64,000 bases of DNA from Spirochaeta cellobiosiphila DSM 17781 (GCF_000426705.1 NZ_AUFW01000012.1:124001-188000), one strand, 5' to 3'. Shown: positions 9,802 through 19,307, counted from the first letter of the stretch. Numbers and translations are program-made. Notes: a model not told the origin generated them from the sequence alone.

Positions 9802-10492
9802 TACGATCCTAATAATCGGAGCTCTCTCTGGTGAAATAAAAAGTTTACTTCTAGAACTTGAAGTAAAAGAAAAAATACAATGGAAAGAGTTCGAATGGTA
9901 TGTCGGTGTCCTTTGTCATAAGAAAGTTGTAATTGCACGATCTGGAGTAGGTAAGGTTCTCTCTACTATTGTTACTCAGAAGCTGATTGATGAGTACAAG
10001 CCTTGTGCTGTTTTATTCACAGGAATTGCAGGCTCCCTTAAAAGTAAATATCAAATGGGAGACATTATTATCGGTAATTCTACTATGCAGCATGATATTG
10101 ATGCTACCAAGTTTGGATACTCAAAAGGACATATTCCTTATACTACCTATCAAGTAATTCCTGCTAATGAAAAACTTGTTCTTCATGCCATGACATGTGA
10201 GTTCGATGATGTTTCTCTTTATCAAGGATTAATCCTATCAGGTGATCAATTCATAACAGAAAAAGAAAACCTTTTAGAATTCGATGGTGATTGTGTTGAT
10301 ATGGAAAGTGCTGCAGTAGCCTTGACTTGTTATATTAATGATGTTCCTCATTTGGTTATACGATCGATAAGTGATAATAGTGACGGCAAAAATTTCCCTA
10401 ACATGAAAAAGTTCTTACCTCAAGTTAGTCATCGTTCTCATATGTTAGTAAAACATATCATAAATACCATTGAAAATGATTTTATCCAATAG
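9791..10492 (+). CDS. mtnN: 5'-methylthioadenosine/S-adenosylhomocysteine nucleosidase
   Basis: 233 residues. A phosphorylase/nucleosidase fold with the MTAN landmarks: [13 protein letters not shown] at the N-terminus, a glycine-rich [19 protein letters not shown] block, [13 protein letters not shown] (nucleoside ribose-binding Met-Glu) and [11 protein letters not shown] with the catalytic Asp. It hydrolyses MTA and SAH to adenine plus a thioribose sugar, recycling products of polyamine synthesis and methylation. The overlap with the chemoreceptor-like gene suggests translational coupling; SAH removal would suit methylation-dependent signalling, but that link is inference. Confidence 0.9.
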   Translation: MKDDTILIIGALSGEIKSLLLELEVKEKIQWKEFEWYVGVLCHKKVVIARSGVGKVLSTIVTQKLIDEYKPCAVLFTGIAGSLKSKYQMGDIIIGNSTMQHDIDATKFGYSKGHIPYTTYQVIPANEKLVLHAMTCEFDDVSLYQGLILSGDQFITEKENLLEFDGDCVDMESAAVALTCYINDVPHLVIRSISDNSDGKNFPNMKKFLPQVSHRSHMLVKHIINTIENDFIQ

Positions 10493-10529
10493 GTATACTT
10501 ATCCTAACTAATATGTTGGAGGGGATTCT

Positions 10530-11924
10530 ATGGATTCATTTTCTATAGCCATTGTATCTGGTAAGTTAGGTGATGTGGATGGTGTCTCACTTGAAGTTGA
10601 TAAATGGATTGATGTTCTTAATGAACTTGGGCACAAAGTCTTTACCATTGCCGGTTTCTATGCAAGTACTCTCTCCAATATTCCTATGGAAAATCAGATA
10701 ACTCTGGAAGCCATACGTTTTGGCACGGACTATCAAAAAAAATGGGAGAATGCTTTTTTCCCTCATATACGGAGAAGACCTCAGCCTATCAGGCAAATAT
10801 ACTCGGAGGAACTTGTGGAAGATCTTCTTATAAAAGGAGAGGCTGTTGCACTGGATCTTTTTGAAATTGTTCAACGATATAATATAGATGTTCTGGTTGG
10901 AGAAAATACTAATGCCATGCCAATGACATTGTTAGGAGCTATAGCTATTCATAGGGTCGCTACAGAAAAAAGAGTAGCAACTATTTTTCATCATCATGAT
11001 TTTTGGTGGGAACGCAGCCGTTTTAGTGCCAATAAAATAGAGGCGTTGTTGAATGAGATAATGCCCCCTGTTGATATCGGAGTAGATCATCTTGTTATCT
11101 CTAGTTATGCAGCTCACATTTTACGTTCAATTAAAAGGGTAAATCCCAAAATAGTACCTAATTGTGAAGATTTCTCCAAAGCACCAGTTAAGGATGATTA
11201 TAACATGTGTTTTAGAGAAGATTTTGGTTACTCTAAAAGCGATATTCTGATTGTACAACCAACAAGGATTGTTCCTCGTAAGCGCATTGAAGATTCTATT
11301 CGACTTATAGGAATGTTACAGAAAAGATTCCCTGAATTAGGTCAAAGAATAAAATTCATAATAAGTCTTTATCAAGGGGATGAGCTTGATGATAACTATG
11401 TTGAAGAGATAAAGAGTTTGGCCCTTAAACAAGATGTATCGATGGACCTCATATCAGATCGAGTCGCTTCTGTACGAAGTTTAGATAAAGATAATAGAAG
11501 AATTTATACCAATAGAGATGTTCTGGTTAATGCTGACTTAGTTACCTATCTTCCTATATGGGAAGGCTTTGGGAATGCCTTATTAGAAGCGATAGCCGCA
11601 AGAGTGCCTGTGGTTACCACCACCTATCTTGTTTATAAAACCGATATTAGAGGTACGGGTATTCAAAATATAGAAATTCGTGATGAATACGATGAAGATG
11701 GTAACTTAATAATTCCAGATTCTGTTTTATTAGATATTAAGCATTTGCTAAACCATCCTTCAGAGGTTCAGCAAATTGTTCAACACAATTTTGATATTGC
11801 CAACAAAGAGTTCGGTTATGGAAAGTTAAAAGAGTGTTTGTCTAAAGCCTTGAATGATTATGGGGATGAAATCAAAGCAAGTCGAAGACGCATAGCCAAA
11901 GCAAGAAAAGAATATTCTGTATAA
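10530..11924 (+). CDS. GT4-family glycosyltransferase
   Basis: 464 residues; GGAGGGG 7 bases before the ATG. GT-B fold of family 4: an N-terminal Rossmann-like domain (SGKLGDVDGVSLEVDKWI; FHHHDFWWERSRF), a nucleotide-sugar domain starting at QPTRIVPRKRIEDSIRLI (about 247), and the donor-binding motif WEGFGNALLEAIAARVPVV with the E-x7-E glutamates near 340-348. The absence of membrane helices points to a cytosolic retaining enzyme. The family includes mannosylglucosylglycerate synthases that make compatible solutes, and the overall arrangement reminded me of these, but I cannot confirm the acceptor. A tRNA gene follows. Confidence 0.82.
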   Translation: MDSFSIAIVSGKLGDVDGVSLEVDKWIDVLNELGHKVFTIAGFYASTLSNIPMENQITLEAIRFGTDYQKKWENAFFPHIRRRPQPIRQIYSEELVEDLLIKGEAVALDLFEIVQRYNIDVLVGENTNAMPMTLLGAIAIHRVATEKRVATIFHHHDFWWERSRFSANKIEALLNEIMPPVDIGVDHLVISSYAAHILRSIKRVNPKIVPNCEDFSKAPVKDDYNMCFREDFGYSKSDILIVQPTRIVPRKRIEDSIRLIGMLQKRFPELGQRIKFIISLYQGDELDDNYVEEIKSLALKQDVSMDLISDRVASVRSLDKDNRRIYTNRDVLVNADLVTYLPIWEGFGNALLEAIAARVPVVTTTYLVYKTDIRGTGIQNIEIRDEYDEDGNLIIPDSVLLDIKHLLNHPSEVQQIVQHNFDIANKEFGYGKLKECLSKALNDYGDEIKASRRRIAKARKEYSV

Positions 11925-11971
11925 ACCTCTTATTGACAATTAATAAACTGAGGGATAACCTCTTACCATTA

Positions 11972-12055
11972 GCCCAGATGGTGAAATTGGTAGACACGCT
12001 AGATTCAGGTTCTAGTGGGGGAAACCCTGTGGAGGTTCAAGTCCTCTTCTGGGCA
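11972..12055 (+). tRNA. tRNA-Leu (anticodon CAG)
   Basis: 84-nt class II tRNA. The acceptor stem GCCCAGA pairs with TCTGGGC, the discriminator is A, the D-arm contains GGTAGACAC, the anticodon stem CTAGA/TCTAG holds the loop TTCAGGT with anticodon CAG, there is a variable arm TGGGGGAAACCCTGT, and the T-arm loop is TTCAAGT. CCA is not encoded (ACA follows). Reads CUG codons. Confidence 0.96.
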
Positions 12056-12189
12056 ACATTAAACCTGTATTCTCCCCACAAAAGCAGTGGACATATAAGT
12101 AGAAAAATCTACTAAACCTTGGGATGTTAAAACCACATCAGAAAGTAACAATTCACAAACAACCAGATTATTGGTTACTTAAAACAGGC

Positions 12190-12251
12190 CGAGCAAGATT
12201 TGTCGCGATGCCGGTATTTCAACAGCACTCTTTTATCGTATGGTCGGAATA
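12190..12251 (+). pseudogene. Possible fossil of a transposase-type helix-turn-helix
   Basis: Starting just after an in-frame TAA, one frame reads RPSKICRDAGISTALFYRM. This resembles the recognition helix of IS3-family OrfA proteins (..ICR..GIS.A.FYRW). The frame is not preserved upstream, and downstream no transposase sequence continues. At best a decayed remnant beside the tRNA gene. Confidence 0.25.
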
Positions 12252-12377
12252 GCACAAAGTCATGGATCATTTTATTTGATGTCTGTATTTCGCATTGGTA
12301 TTTATAGTAGTTTTTTACTGACTATTGATATTGATAATAAGTCCCATTTTAGCGAGAAAGTTATCCTTACTCAAAAT

Positions 12378-12413
12378 AAAAAAAGACCGTCGACAGGAGT
12401 GAACGACGGTCTT
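12378..12413 (-). terminator. Terminator of adhE
   Basis: On the minus strand AAGACCGTCG pairs with CGACGGTCTT (10 bp) and is followed by a T-run. It lies 28 bases past the adhE stop. Confidence 0.9.
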
Positions 12414-12440
12414 GGACATTATTATATTTTGATAAAGAAC

Positions 12441-15029
12441 TTAACCTCTAAATGCATCCCAGTATAATGTCTCCAATTCACTAATTAATGGGAAACGAGG
12501 GTTTGCACCTGTACATTGATCATCGAATGCCTCAACAGCTAAGGAAGGAACAGCTTTTGCAAAATCAGCTTCTTTAACTCCTGCTTCTTTTATGGTAGCA
12601 GGAATATCAATCTTAGCTTTCAATTCTTCCAAGGCCTCTATAAGTTTTTCAACTTTTTCATCAGCTGTTCTACCACCCAAACTAAGGTAGTCTGCTACAC
12701 GAGCATATCTTTCTTTGGCTTCTGGTGTCTTATATTGAGGGAATATTCCCTGCTTTGTTGGTGCTTCAGAAGCATTATATCTAATAACATGACTGATCAG
12801 AAGTGCATTAGCCAAGCCATGAGGAACATGGAAACGGGCACCTAATTTGTGAGCCATCGAGTGACAGACCCCAAGGAAGGCATTCGCAAAGGCCATACCA
12901 GCCATAGTTGAAGCATTGTGAACTTGCTCTCGTGCTTCTGGGTCTTTAGCACCATCCTTATAGGCTCTTGGTAAGTATTCAAATAGCAATCGAATGGCTT
13001 CCATGGCAATAGGTGTTGTGTAAGGGGACGCCATCACACTAACGATTGCTTCCAGGGCATGGGTAACAGCATCAATTCCTGAAAAAGCAGTTAGGGCAGG
13101 TGGCATATCTGATACTAGATTGGAATCACAAATACTCATTGTAGGTGTCAGCGCATAGTCTGCGATGGGGTATTTCTTGCCTGTTGTATCATCAGTTATT
13201 ACAGCAAAAGGTGTGACTTCAGAACCTGTTCCACTAGTAGTTGGTACAGCCACAAAATCAGCTTTTATACCCATTTCAGGGAAGGTATAGATTCGTTTTC
13301 TTATGTCCATAAATCGAAGAGCTAAATCTTCAAAATCAATGTCCTTGTGTTCATACAGCACCCACATAATCTTAGCTGCGTCCATAGGAGATCCTCCTCC
13401 TAGGGCTAATATTACATCAGGTTGGAAGGCTTCCATTGCAGCAGCTCCTTCTTTTGCTGTACTAAGAGTTGGATCAGGTAATACTTTGGTGAAAGCTTCA
13501 ACTGACATTCCATTTTCATTCAGTGTTTTAATTAATGTTTGGAACATCTCCGTTCCAGATAGGTATCTATCTGTGACAACAAAGGCTCTTTGTTTACCTC
13601 TTAAGTCTTTAAGTGCTTCAGTTAAACAACCTGGCTTGAAATATACTTTGGCAGGTAATTTAAACCATAAAGTATTTTCTCTTTTCATAGCTACCGTTTT
13701 AACATTGATTAGGTGTTCAGGATTAACATTCTCAGACACAGAGTTTCCTCCCCAGCTACCACATCCTAGAGTCAAAGAAGGATTAAGGGCAAAGTTGTAT
13801 AAATCTCCAATAGCGCCATGACTGGAGGGCATGTTAACAAGCGTTCTACCTGTTTCCATTTTGTTTCCAAAGCTGTTGATCATTTCCCCATTATCAGGGT
13901 GGGTATAAAGTACAGATGTATGTCCCATTCCTCCTAATCGGATAAGATCAACGGCTTTATCTAGTGCAGAATCAAAATCCTTCACTTTGAATAAGCCAAG
14001 GACAGGGCTTAGTTTTTCTATACTGAAAGCTTCCGCATGATCGACCACATTAGTTTCACCAATAATTACTTTGGTTGATTGGGGTACGGTCACACCGCCT
14101 AATGCTGCTATTTTGTAGGCAGGTTGTCCGACGATACCAGGATTTAGTTTACCGTCTTTTAGGATAACTCCAGCTACTTTTTTCTTTTCTTCTTTTGAAA
14201 GTATGTAGGCCCCTTGATTTGTGAGGAGTCGTTTTACTTCATTGTATATTGATTCTTCTACTACCAAGGATTGTTCTGAAGCACAAATCATTCCGTTGTC
14301 AAAGGTTTTACTCATTAATATTGAACTGACAGCCATAGGCAAATCTGCTGACTTTTCAATAATAACCGGAGTGTTCCCAGCGCCTACTCCAAGAGCAGGT
14401 TTTCCACTTGAATAAGCCGCTTTGACCATACCGGGACCCCCTGTTGCCAAAATGAGGTTTACGTCTTTGTGCGTCATTAAGGCATTGGATACTTCGATTG
14501 AGGGCTCGTCGATCCAGGAAATAATTCCTTCAGGAGCCCCGGCTTTTACCGCAGCTTCAAGTACTAGTTTTGCTGCATCTATGGTACATTTTTTTGCTCT
14601 AGGGTGTGGAGAAAAGAGAATTCCATTTCGAGTTTTTAAGGCTATTAATGATTTAAATATGGTAGTTGAAGTTGGATTAGTGGTAGGAACAACACCAGCT
14701 AATATACCGATAGGTTCAGCAACTTTGATAATTCCAGCTACGGTATCACGTTCTATTTCACCACAAGTTTTTAAGTCTTTATACTTATTGTAAATGTATT
14801 CACTAGCGAAGTGATTCTTGATGATCTTGTCTTCTGTTACTCCCATTCCTGTTTCTTCATGTGCTTGTTGTGCCAGTGGAATACGAGCTGCATTAGCAGC
14901 AAGTGCTGCGGATCTGAAAATTGCGTTTACTTGCTCTTGTGAGTAAGTGGCAAAAACTTTTTGAGCGGCCTTAAGTTTTTCGATCTTTTGATCTAATAAG
15001 GCTAATTGTTTTTCTTTTACAGCGTCCAT
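12441..15029 (-). CDS. adhE: Bifunctional acetaldehyde-CoA/alcohol dehydrogenase
   Basis: 862 residues, the normal AdhE length. The N-terminal CoA-acylating aldehyde dehydrogenase half (about 1-430) shows PTTNPTSTTIFK, ILATGGPGMVKAAYSSGKPA and the catalytic Cys in DNGMICASEQS. The linker leads to an iron-dependent alcohol dehydrogenase half (about 455-862) with LALGGGSPMDAAKIMW, the PTTSGTGSEVTPFAV cofactor loop and metal-ligand segments DAVTHALEA and CHSMAHKLGARFHVPHG. It reduces acetyl-CoA to ethanol in two NADH-dependent steps, regenerating NAD+ during fermentation. Members form spirosome filaments. Single gene with its own terminator. Confidence 0.97.
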   Translation of the reverse strand: MDAVKEKQLALLDQKIEKLKAAQKVFATYSQEQVNAIFRSAALAANAARIPLAQQAHEETGMGVTEDKIIKNHFASEYIYNKYKDLKTCGEIERDTVAGIIKVAEPIGILAGVVPTTNPTSTTIFKSLIALKTRNGILFSPHPRAKKCTIDAAKLVLEAAVKAGAPEGIISWIDEPSIEVSNALMTHKDVNLILATGGPGMVKAAYSSGKPALGVGAGNTPVIIEKSADLPMAVSSILMSKTFDNGMICASEQSLVVEESIYNEVKRLLTNQGAYILSKEEKKKVAGVILKDGKLNPGIVGQPAYKIAALGGVTVPQSTKVIIGETNVVDHAEAFSIEKLSPVLGLFKVKDFDSALDKAVDLIRLGGMGHTSVLYTHPDNGEMINSFGNKMETGRTLVNMPSSHGAIGDLYNFALNPSLTLGCGSWGGNSVSENVNPEHLINVKTVAMKRENTLWFKLPAKVYFKPGCLTEALKDLRGKQRAFVVTDRYLSGTEMFQTLIKTLNENGMSVEAFTKVLPDPTLSTAKEGAAAMEAFQPDVILALGGGSPMDAAKIMWVLYEHKDIDFEDLALRFMDIRKRIYTFPEMGIKADFVAVPTTSGTGSEVTPFAVITDDTTGKKYPIADYALTPTMSICDSNLVSDMPPALTAFSGIDAVTHALEAIVSVMASPYTTPIAMEAIRLLFEYLPRAYKDGAKDPEAREQVHNASTMAGMAFANAFLGVCHSMAHKLGARFHVPHGLANALLISHVIRYNASEAPTKQGIFPQYKTPEAKERYARVADYLSLGGRTADEKVEKLIEALEELKAKIDIPATIKEAGVKEADFAKAVPSLAVEAFDDQCTGANPRFPLISELETLYWDAFRG

Positions 15030-15056
15030 AATCTTCTCCTTATGGGTATGGAGTAA

Positions 15057-15072
15057 TATATATCGATATATA
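15057..15072. promoter_or_regulatory. 16-bp perfect palindrome in the adhE leader
   Basis: TATATATC joined directly to GATATATA, 28-43 bases upstream of the adhE start codon. It does not match the Rex consensus (TTGTGA-type arms). A regulator site is possible, but an AT-rich palindrome can also arise by chance. Confidence 0.4.
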
Positions 15073-15298
15073 AATACCGATAAAAAATATCTTATAGATA
15101 GTCTTTGAGTATGACAAGTACTTTCGATAAAAAAATATCTTTTTATGAAAATAAATGATTCGTAGAAGAAAATCGTCTTTGCCGTAATTTATTTATATGA
15201 TCAGTTTAAGTCATATTACTATCTGGAATTCTTTTTTTTAAAAGCGAAGATTTTGATATTAGAACTGTAGTATCCTGTTCTCAAAATATAGTAAATGA

Positions 15299-15339
15299 AA
15301 AAGAGCTGTCACAAATGCCATATTGCAACAGACTCTTTT
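15299..15339 (-). terminator. Probable terminator of the opp operon
   Basis: On the minus strand AAAAGAGTCTGT can pair with ACAGCTCTTTT with a one-base bulge, and a T-rich tract follows. It lies just past the oppF stop at 15355. Confidence 0.65.
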
Positions 15340-15354
15340 CCAGTGCCACCCTTA

Positions 15355-16335
15355 TCAAACAAAGTGGCAAGCGACTTTATGTCCTGGCGAAATCTCTCTT
15401 AATTGAGGAGCCTCTTGTTTGCATCTGTCCTTAGCTAAAGGACAACGAGGATGAAAATGGCATCCCTTAGGTGGATGTAAGGGACTTGGGACGTCTCCTA
15501 CAATAATTTTTTCTTTCAAATTCTTAGCTGAAGGCTCTGTCGATGGGTATGCTTTGAATAAACTTATCGTATAAGGATGTAAGCGAGTCTTCATTAGCTC
15601 TTCCTTAGGAGCTTCTTCAACAATCTTACCTAAATACATGACTAGTATCCGTGTGGACAAAAATTCAATAACAGCCAAATCATGGGATATAAATAAGTAT
15701 GTCAGATTATGTTTTTCTCTAAGATCCAGCAATAAATTAAGAATTTGAGCTTGTACAGATACATCTAAGGCACTCACAGCTTCATCGCAAATGATAAACT
15801 CTGGATTTACTGTCAAAGCTCGTGCTATTCCAATTCTTTGTCGTTGGCCTCCTGAAAATTGATGAGGAAATCTATTTTTATATTTTGGATCAAGTCCCAC
15901 TTCCTTCATTAATTGATTAATTCGTTCATTACGATCTCTATAGCTTCCTATATTATGAATCTTCATAGGTTGTTCTAATAGATGGGCAATCTTTTTTCGA
16001 GGATTTAAGGAACTAAAAGGATCCTGGAATATCATTTGTACATTCCTGCGAAAATCCTTCAATTCTTGTAATGACATATCAAAAATATCCTGGTTTGTAT
16101 AAGCTGCATTGGAAAACAATACCGTACCAGCTGTTTTTTGTTCTAACCTAATGAGTGTTCTGCCCAAAGTTGATTTCCCACAACCAGATTCTCCAACCAC
16201 ACCAAGTATCTCTCCTTGGTTAATGTTGAAACTAACATCATCGATAGCTTTAACCGTAGGAACTGGTCCTGTAAAAGTATCTCTGGGCAAGGTATAGTAT
16301 GTTCTTAGACTCTCTACTGTGACTATCTTACTCAT
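15355..16335 (-). CDS. oppF: Oligopeptide/dipeptide ABC transporter ATP-binding protein (OppF type)
   Basis: 326 residues from the ATG at 16335. The start is chosen because its ATGAGTAA overlaps the oppD stop by 8 bases; a longer in-frame reading would run far into oppD. Walker A is GESGCGKSTLGRTLIRLE, Q-loop QDPFSSLNPR, signature SGGQRQRIGIARAL, Walker B FIICDEAVSALDVSVQ and H-loop SHDLAVI. The C-terminal oligopeptide-transporter extension has the Cys cluster CHFHPRCPLAKDRCKQEAP, then HKVACHFV, as in the Opp/Dpp ATPases. It energises peptide import with OppD. Confidence 0.93.
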   Translation of the reverse strand: MSKIVTVESLRTYYTLPRDTFTGPVPTVKAIDDVSFNINQGEILGVVGESGCGKSTLGRTLIRLEQKTAGTVLFSNAAYTNQDIFDMSLQELKDFRRNVQMIFQDPFSSLNPRKKIAHLLEQPMKIHNIGSYRDRNERINQLMKEVGLDPKYKNRFPHQFSGGQRQRIGIARALTVNPEFIICDEAVSALDVSVQAQILNLLLDLREKHNLTYLFISHDLAVIEFLSTRILVMYLGKIVEEAPKEELMKTRLHPYTISLFKAYPSTEPSAKNLKEKIIVGDVPSPLHPPKGCHFHPRCPLAKDRCKQEAPQLREISPGHKVACHFV

Positions 16336-17317
16336 CCTGGCCTCTTTTAATTGGATTATGGCAGAATACCATGTGATCGTCCGTTCCTGTTGCATGTACA
16401 GGAAATTTTGAACAAGCCTCTGTTTTACGGGAACAACGATTACTGAAAGGACATTCTTCTCCAATCGCCAAAGGATCAGGAACTGTTCCTTTTATCGTTT
16501 CTAGTCTACTTTTCCCTTTGTTTTCCTTGCTTAAAGGGAGTGATTTTAATAACCCAATGGTGTAAGGGTGTTTGGGATTGGCAAAAATCTCTTCAACGGG
16601 ACCTTCTTCCACTTTTCGTCCTGCATACATGACAATCACTTTATCTGCTGTCTCAGAAACAACACCCATATCATGGGTAATCAGTAATAGCGATACATTT
16701 AGTTGACTCTTTAAATCTGTTAGAAGCTGTAGTATCTGGGCCTGTATTGTTACATCTAAAGCTGTAGTTGGTTCATCAGCAATAATGAGACCAGGGTTGG
16801 GACTGGCCAAGGCCATAGCTATCATGACCCGTTGTCGCATACCACCGGACATTTGGTGTGGATACTCTTTTACTCTTCTTTCTGGTGCAGGTATTTTAAC
16901 TAGATCCAAAAGTTTTACAGCTTTGTCCATAACTTCTTTCTTTGTGATGCTTTCATGTGATCTAAAAACGTCAGCAATCTGCTGTCCAATGGTGAATACA
17001 GGGTTAAGACTGGTCATGGGCTCCTGAAATATCATGGATATTTCTCTACCCCGATATTTTCTCAGTTCTTTGGGACTAAGATCGGTAAGATTAGTTCCTT
17101 TATATTCTATGACACCACTTTCTATTTTCCCTGGAGGGGTAGGGATTAATCCTGTAATAGAGTGGGCCGTTACAGATTTCCCACATCCTGATTCTCCTAC
17201 CAAGGCGACAGTTTGGCCTTCTCCTATGGACAAGTCTAAATCTCTAATCGTATGAAGTCTGCCTCGCTGAGTATAGAAGGCGACATTCAATTTGTTTATC
17301 TTAAGTATATCATTCAT
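16328..17317 (-). CDS. oppD: Oligopeptide/dipeptide ABC transporter ATP-binding protein (OppD type)
   Basis: 329 residues. Walker A GESGCGKSVTAHSITGL (about 37-45), QEPMTSLNPVFTIGQQ, signature SGGMRQRVMIAMAL, Walker B LIIADEPTTALDVTIQ and H-loop THDMGVV. The OppD-type C-terminal extension carries CPFSNRCSRKTEACSKFP and a final CHNP, cysteine spacing that binds an Fe-S cluster in some Opp/Dpp ATPases. Fourteen bases separate it from oppC, and it overlaps oppF. Heterodimer partner of OppF. Confidence 0.93.
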   Translation of the reverse strand: MNDILKINKLNVAFYTQRGRLHTIRDLDLSIGEGQTVALVGESGCGKSVTAHSITGLIPTPPGKIESGVIEYKGTNLTDLSPKELRKYRGREISMIFQEPMTSLNPVFTIGQQIADVFRSHESITKKEVMDKAVKLLDLVKIPAPERRVKEYPHQMSGGMRQRVMIAMALASPNPGLIIADEPTTALDVTIQAQILQLLTDLKSQLNVSLLLITHDMGVVSETADKVIVMYAGRKVEEGPVEEIFANPKHPYTIGLLKSLPLSKENKGKSRLETIKGTVPDPLAIGEECPFSNRCSRKTEACSKFPVHATGTDDHMVFCHNPIKRGQDE

Positions 17318-17330
17318 AGTTAAACCTTAA

Positions 17331-18203
17331 TTAATCCCTCATCCTAGGATCTAATACATCTCGCAACCCATCACCTAATAGGTTAAAACCTAGTACGGCA
17401 AGCAAGATAGCAAAACCGGGGAACGTTACAATCCACCAGGCATTAGTGACAAATTCTTTGCTGGAAGCAACCATTAATCCCCATTCTGGAGTAGGAGGTT
17501 GAGCTCCTAAACCTAGAAAGCTTAGTGCCGCAGAACTTAGTATTGCATCCCCAATACCTAAGGTCGCTTGTACCGAGATGGGAGCTAAACAGTTTGGCAA
17601 TATGGATTTGAATATGAGGCTCCAATCAGAGGCTCCCAGGGAACGTTCTGCTTGAACATAATCATTTTCCTTTTCACCTATTATCGCTCCTCGAGCAATA
17701 CGGGCATAGCTTGGTATCTGACTTATCCCTATGGCAATCATGGCATTCACTAAATTCGGACCAAGGAGAGCCACAATTACGATAGTCAAAAGAATGTAAG
17801 GAAAGGCTAGCATGATATCGATTAGTCGCATGACAATTCGATCTATCCATCCTCCAAAATATCCACTAATAAGTCCAATTGTTCCTCCCACAACTAGTGA
17901 GATTAAAACTGATACGACACCAATGGTCATGGATATTCTTGATCCATAGATGATTCTTGATAAAAGATCTCGTCCTAAATCATCCGTTCCGAGAATATAT
18001 TTTGATGCAAAAGGAACTGTCTTCCTTAAGTCTATATTCTGTTCAAGTGGATCAAAGGGCGTGAATAACGGGGCAAATATGGCTAATAGGAGAAAGATGA
18101 TTATGATGACTAATCCAATTCTCCCAGAAGGGTTTTTCATAAAGTTATAGCGAAATTCCTGCCATGCAGAAGGAACTTCAATGTTTTTATTTTTTTCTTT
18201 CAT
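17331..18203 (-). CDS. oppC: Oligopeptide ABC transporter permease (OppC type)
   Basis: 290 residues. Characteristic OppC N-terminus (SAWQEFRYNFMKNPSGRIGL leading into the first helix), FTPFDPLEQNIDLR, the FGTDDLGRD-like LGTDDLGRDLLSRIIYGSRI, and an EAA loop YVQAERSLGASDWSLIFKSI. About six membrane helices. The ending FNLLGDGLRDVLDPRMRD is typical for the family. Part of oppABCDF, with 9 bases between it and oppB. Confidence 0.94.
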   Translation of the reverse strand: MKEKNKNIEVPSAWQEFRYNFMKNPSGRIGLVIIIIFLLLAIFAPLFTPFDPLEQNIDLRKTVPFASKYILGTDDLGRDLLSRIIYGSRISMTIGVVSVLISLVVGGTIGLISGYFGGWIDRIVMRLIDIMLAFPYILLTIVIVALLGPNLVNAMIAIGISQIPSYARIARGAIIGEKENDYVQAERSLGASDWSLIFKSILPNCLAPISVQATLGIGDAILSSAALSFLGLGAQPPTPEWGLMVASSKEFVTNAWWIVTFPGFAILLAVLGFNLLGDGLRDVLDPRMRD

Positions 18204-18212
18204 TCATTCCTC

Positions 18213-19229
18213 CTACTTTAATCTTATCTTTGGATTTATATAGGAATACAAAATATCAACAGCCAAATTAATTAACACAAAGGCAACAGATATGAAAATA
18301 ATTCCTCCTTGTACAGAAGGGTAATCCCGTGCTTCTATCGCTCCATAAATCCATTTGCCAATACCTGGCCATGCAAATATTGTCTCAGTTAATATGGCTC
18401 CGGACAGAAGCAATCCAAACTGTATTCCTATAACTGTTACAACTGGTAATAGAGCATTCTTAAGTGCGTAGTTGTAGACAATCTTTTTTTCATCAATACC
18501 AGCTGCTCTAGCGGTTTTAATATAGTCTTGCTTTAGCACCTCGAGCATGGAACTCCGGGTTGTCCTTGCAATAATAGCTAGAGGAATGGTAGCAAGAGCT
18601 ATGGCTGGCAGAACAAGATGGTGCAACACAGACAGGAAGTAAGAAATATCTCCCTTTTTAAAGAAGTAACCCAAAGTATCAATTAAGTAGAAGTTTGTTG
18701 TTGGTTGGAAAAACATTCTTATATCAATACGTCCTCCTGTTGGAAACATATCTAAGCCCACACTAAATATCATGATAAGCACTAATGCCAGCCAAAACAC
18801 AGGCATGCTGACACCAATAAGTGCTCCCATCATAGAGGTATAGTCTATCCAGGTATTTTTCTTAGTAGCTGATAATACCCCTATAAAGATCCCAAAAGAA
18901 CTTGCTAGAATTATCGAGAAAAAAGAAAGCTCAATAGTGGCGGGGAATCTTTCTTTTATTTCTTGTAAAACCGGTTGTCCGGATTTTATAGAATTGCCCA
19001 GATCTAATTTGACAATACGTTCAAGATATAGTCCATATTGTCGATAAAGAGGTTCATCTAAGCCTAACTCATTTCTTAATTTTTCTAGTTGTTCTTTGTT
19101 AGCCCTTTCGCCCAACATAACTCTTGCCGGATCTCCAGGAGACAGGGCTATCATTAAAAAAACCAAGGTTATGATCCCAAAGATAGTTGGAATAAGAAGT
19201 ACCAATCGTCTTAAAATGAATTTAAACAT
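18213..19229 (-). CDS. oppB: Oligopeptide ABC transporter permease (OppB type)
   Basis: 338 residues. OppB N-terminus FILRRLVLLIPTIFGIITLV and LSPGDPARVMLGERANKEQ, then membrane helices and the EAA loop DYIKTARAAGIDEKKIVYNY, LLLSGAILTETIFAWPGIGK and a final VDILYSYINPKIRLK. Six predicted helices. Separated from oppA by a strong hairpin terminator, so expression is probably lower than that of the binding protein. Confidence 0.94.
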   Translation of the reverse strand: MFKFILRRLVLLIPTIFGIITLVFLMIALSPGDPARVMLGERANKEQLEKLRNELGLDEPLYRQYGLYLERIVKLDLGNSIKSGQPVLQEIKERFPATIELSFFSIILASSFGIFIGVLSATKKNTWIDYTSMMGALIGVSMPVFWLALVLIMIFSVGLDMFPTGGRIDIRMFFQPTTNFYLIDTLGYFFKKGDISYFLSVLHHLVLPAIALATIPLAIIARTTRSSMLEVLKQDYIKTARAAGIDEKKIVYNYALKNALLPVVTVIGIQFGLLLSGAILTETIFAWPGIGKWIYGAIEARDYPSVQGGIIFISVAFVLINLAVDILYSYINPKIRLK

Positions 19230-19244
19230 TAATAGTCCTTCAAG

Positions 19245-19280
19245 AAAAATTGAACCCGAGCTCGGCTACGAACCCGGGTT
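19245..19280 (-). terminator. Intercistronic terminator/attenuator between oppA and oppB
   Basis: On the minus strand AACCCGGGTTCG pairs with CGAGCTCGGGTT (12 bp, two G-T wobbles) around the loop TAGC and is followed by CAATTTTTC. Partial termination here would give more binding protein than permease. Confidence 0.8.
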
Positions 19281-19307
19281 TAATTTTAGAAAATATGATT
19301 TTGCTGA

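Larger units (their letters stand above)
15030..15354. other. Upstream region of adhE and 3' end of the opp operon
   Basis: 325 bp without a gene. It contains the palindrome at 15057-15072, the opp terminator at 15299-15339, and otherwise AT-rich sequence that should carry the adhE promoter and a leader. No further motif was recognised. Confidence 0.6.

Noticed and set aside
11933-12115. 60-codon open frame
   Set aside because: It is the tRNA-Leu gene read as protein.
13303-14793. Long plus-strand frames of 64-172 codons opposite adhE
   Set aside because: They are antisense shadows of a well-conserved gene and show no family features.
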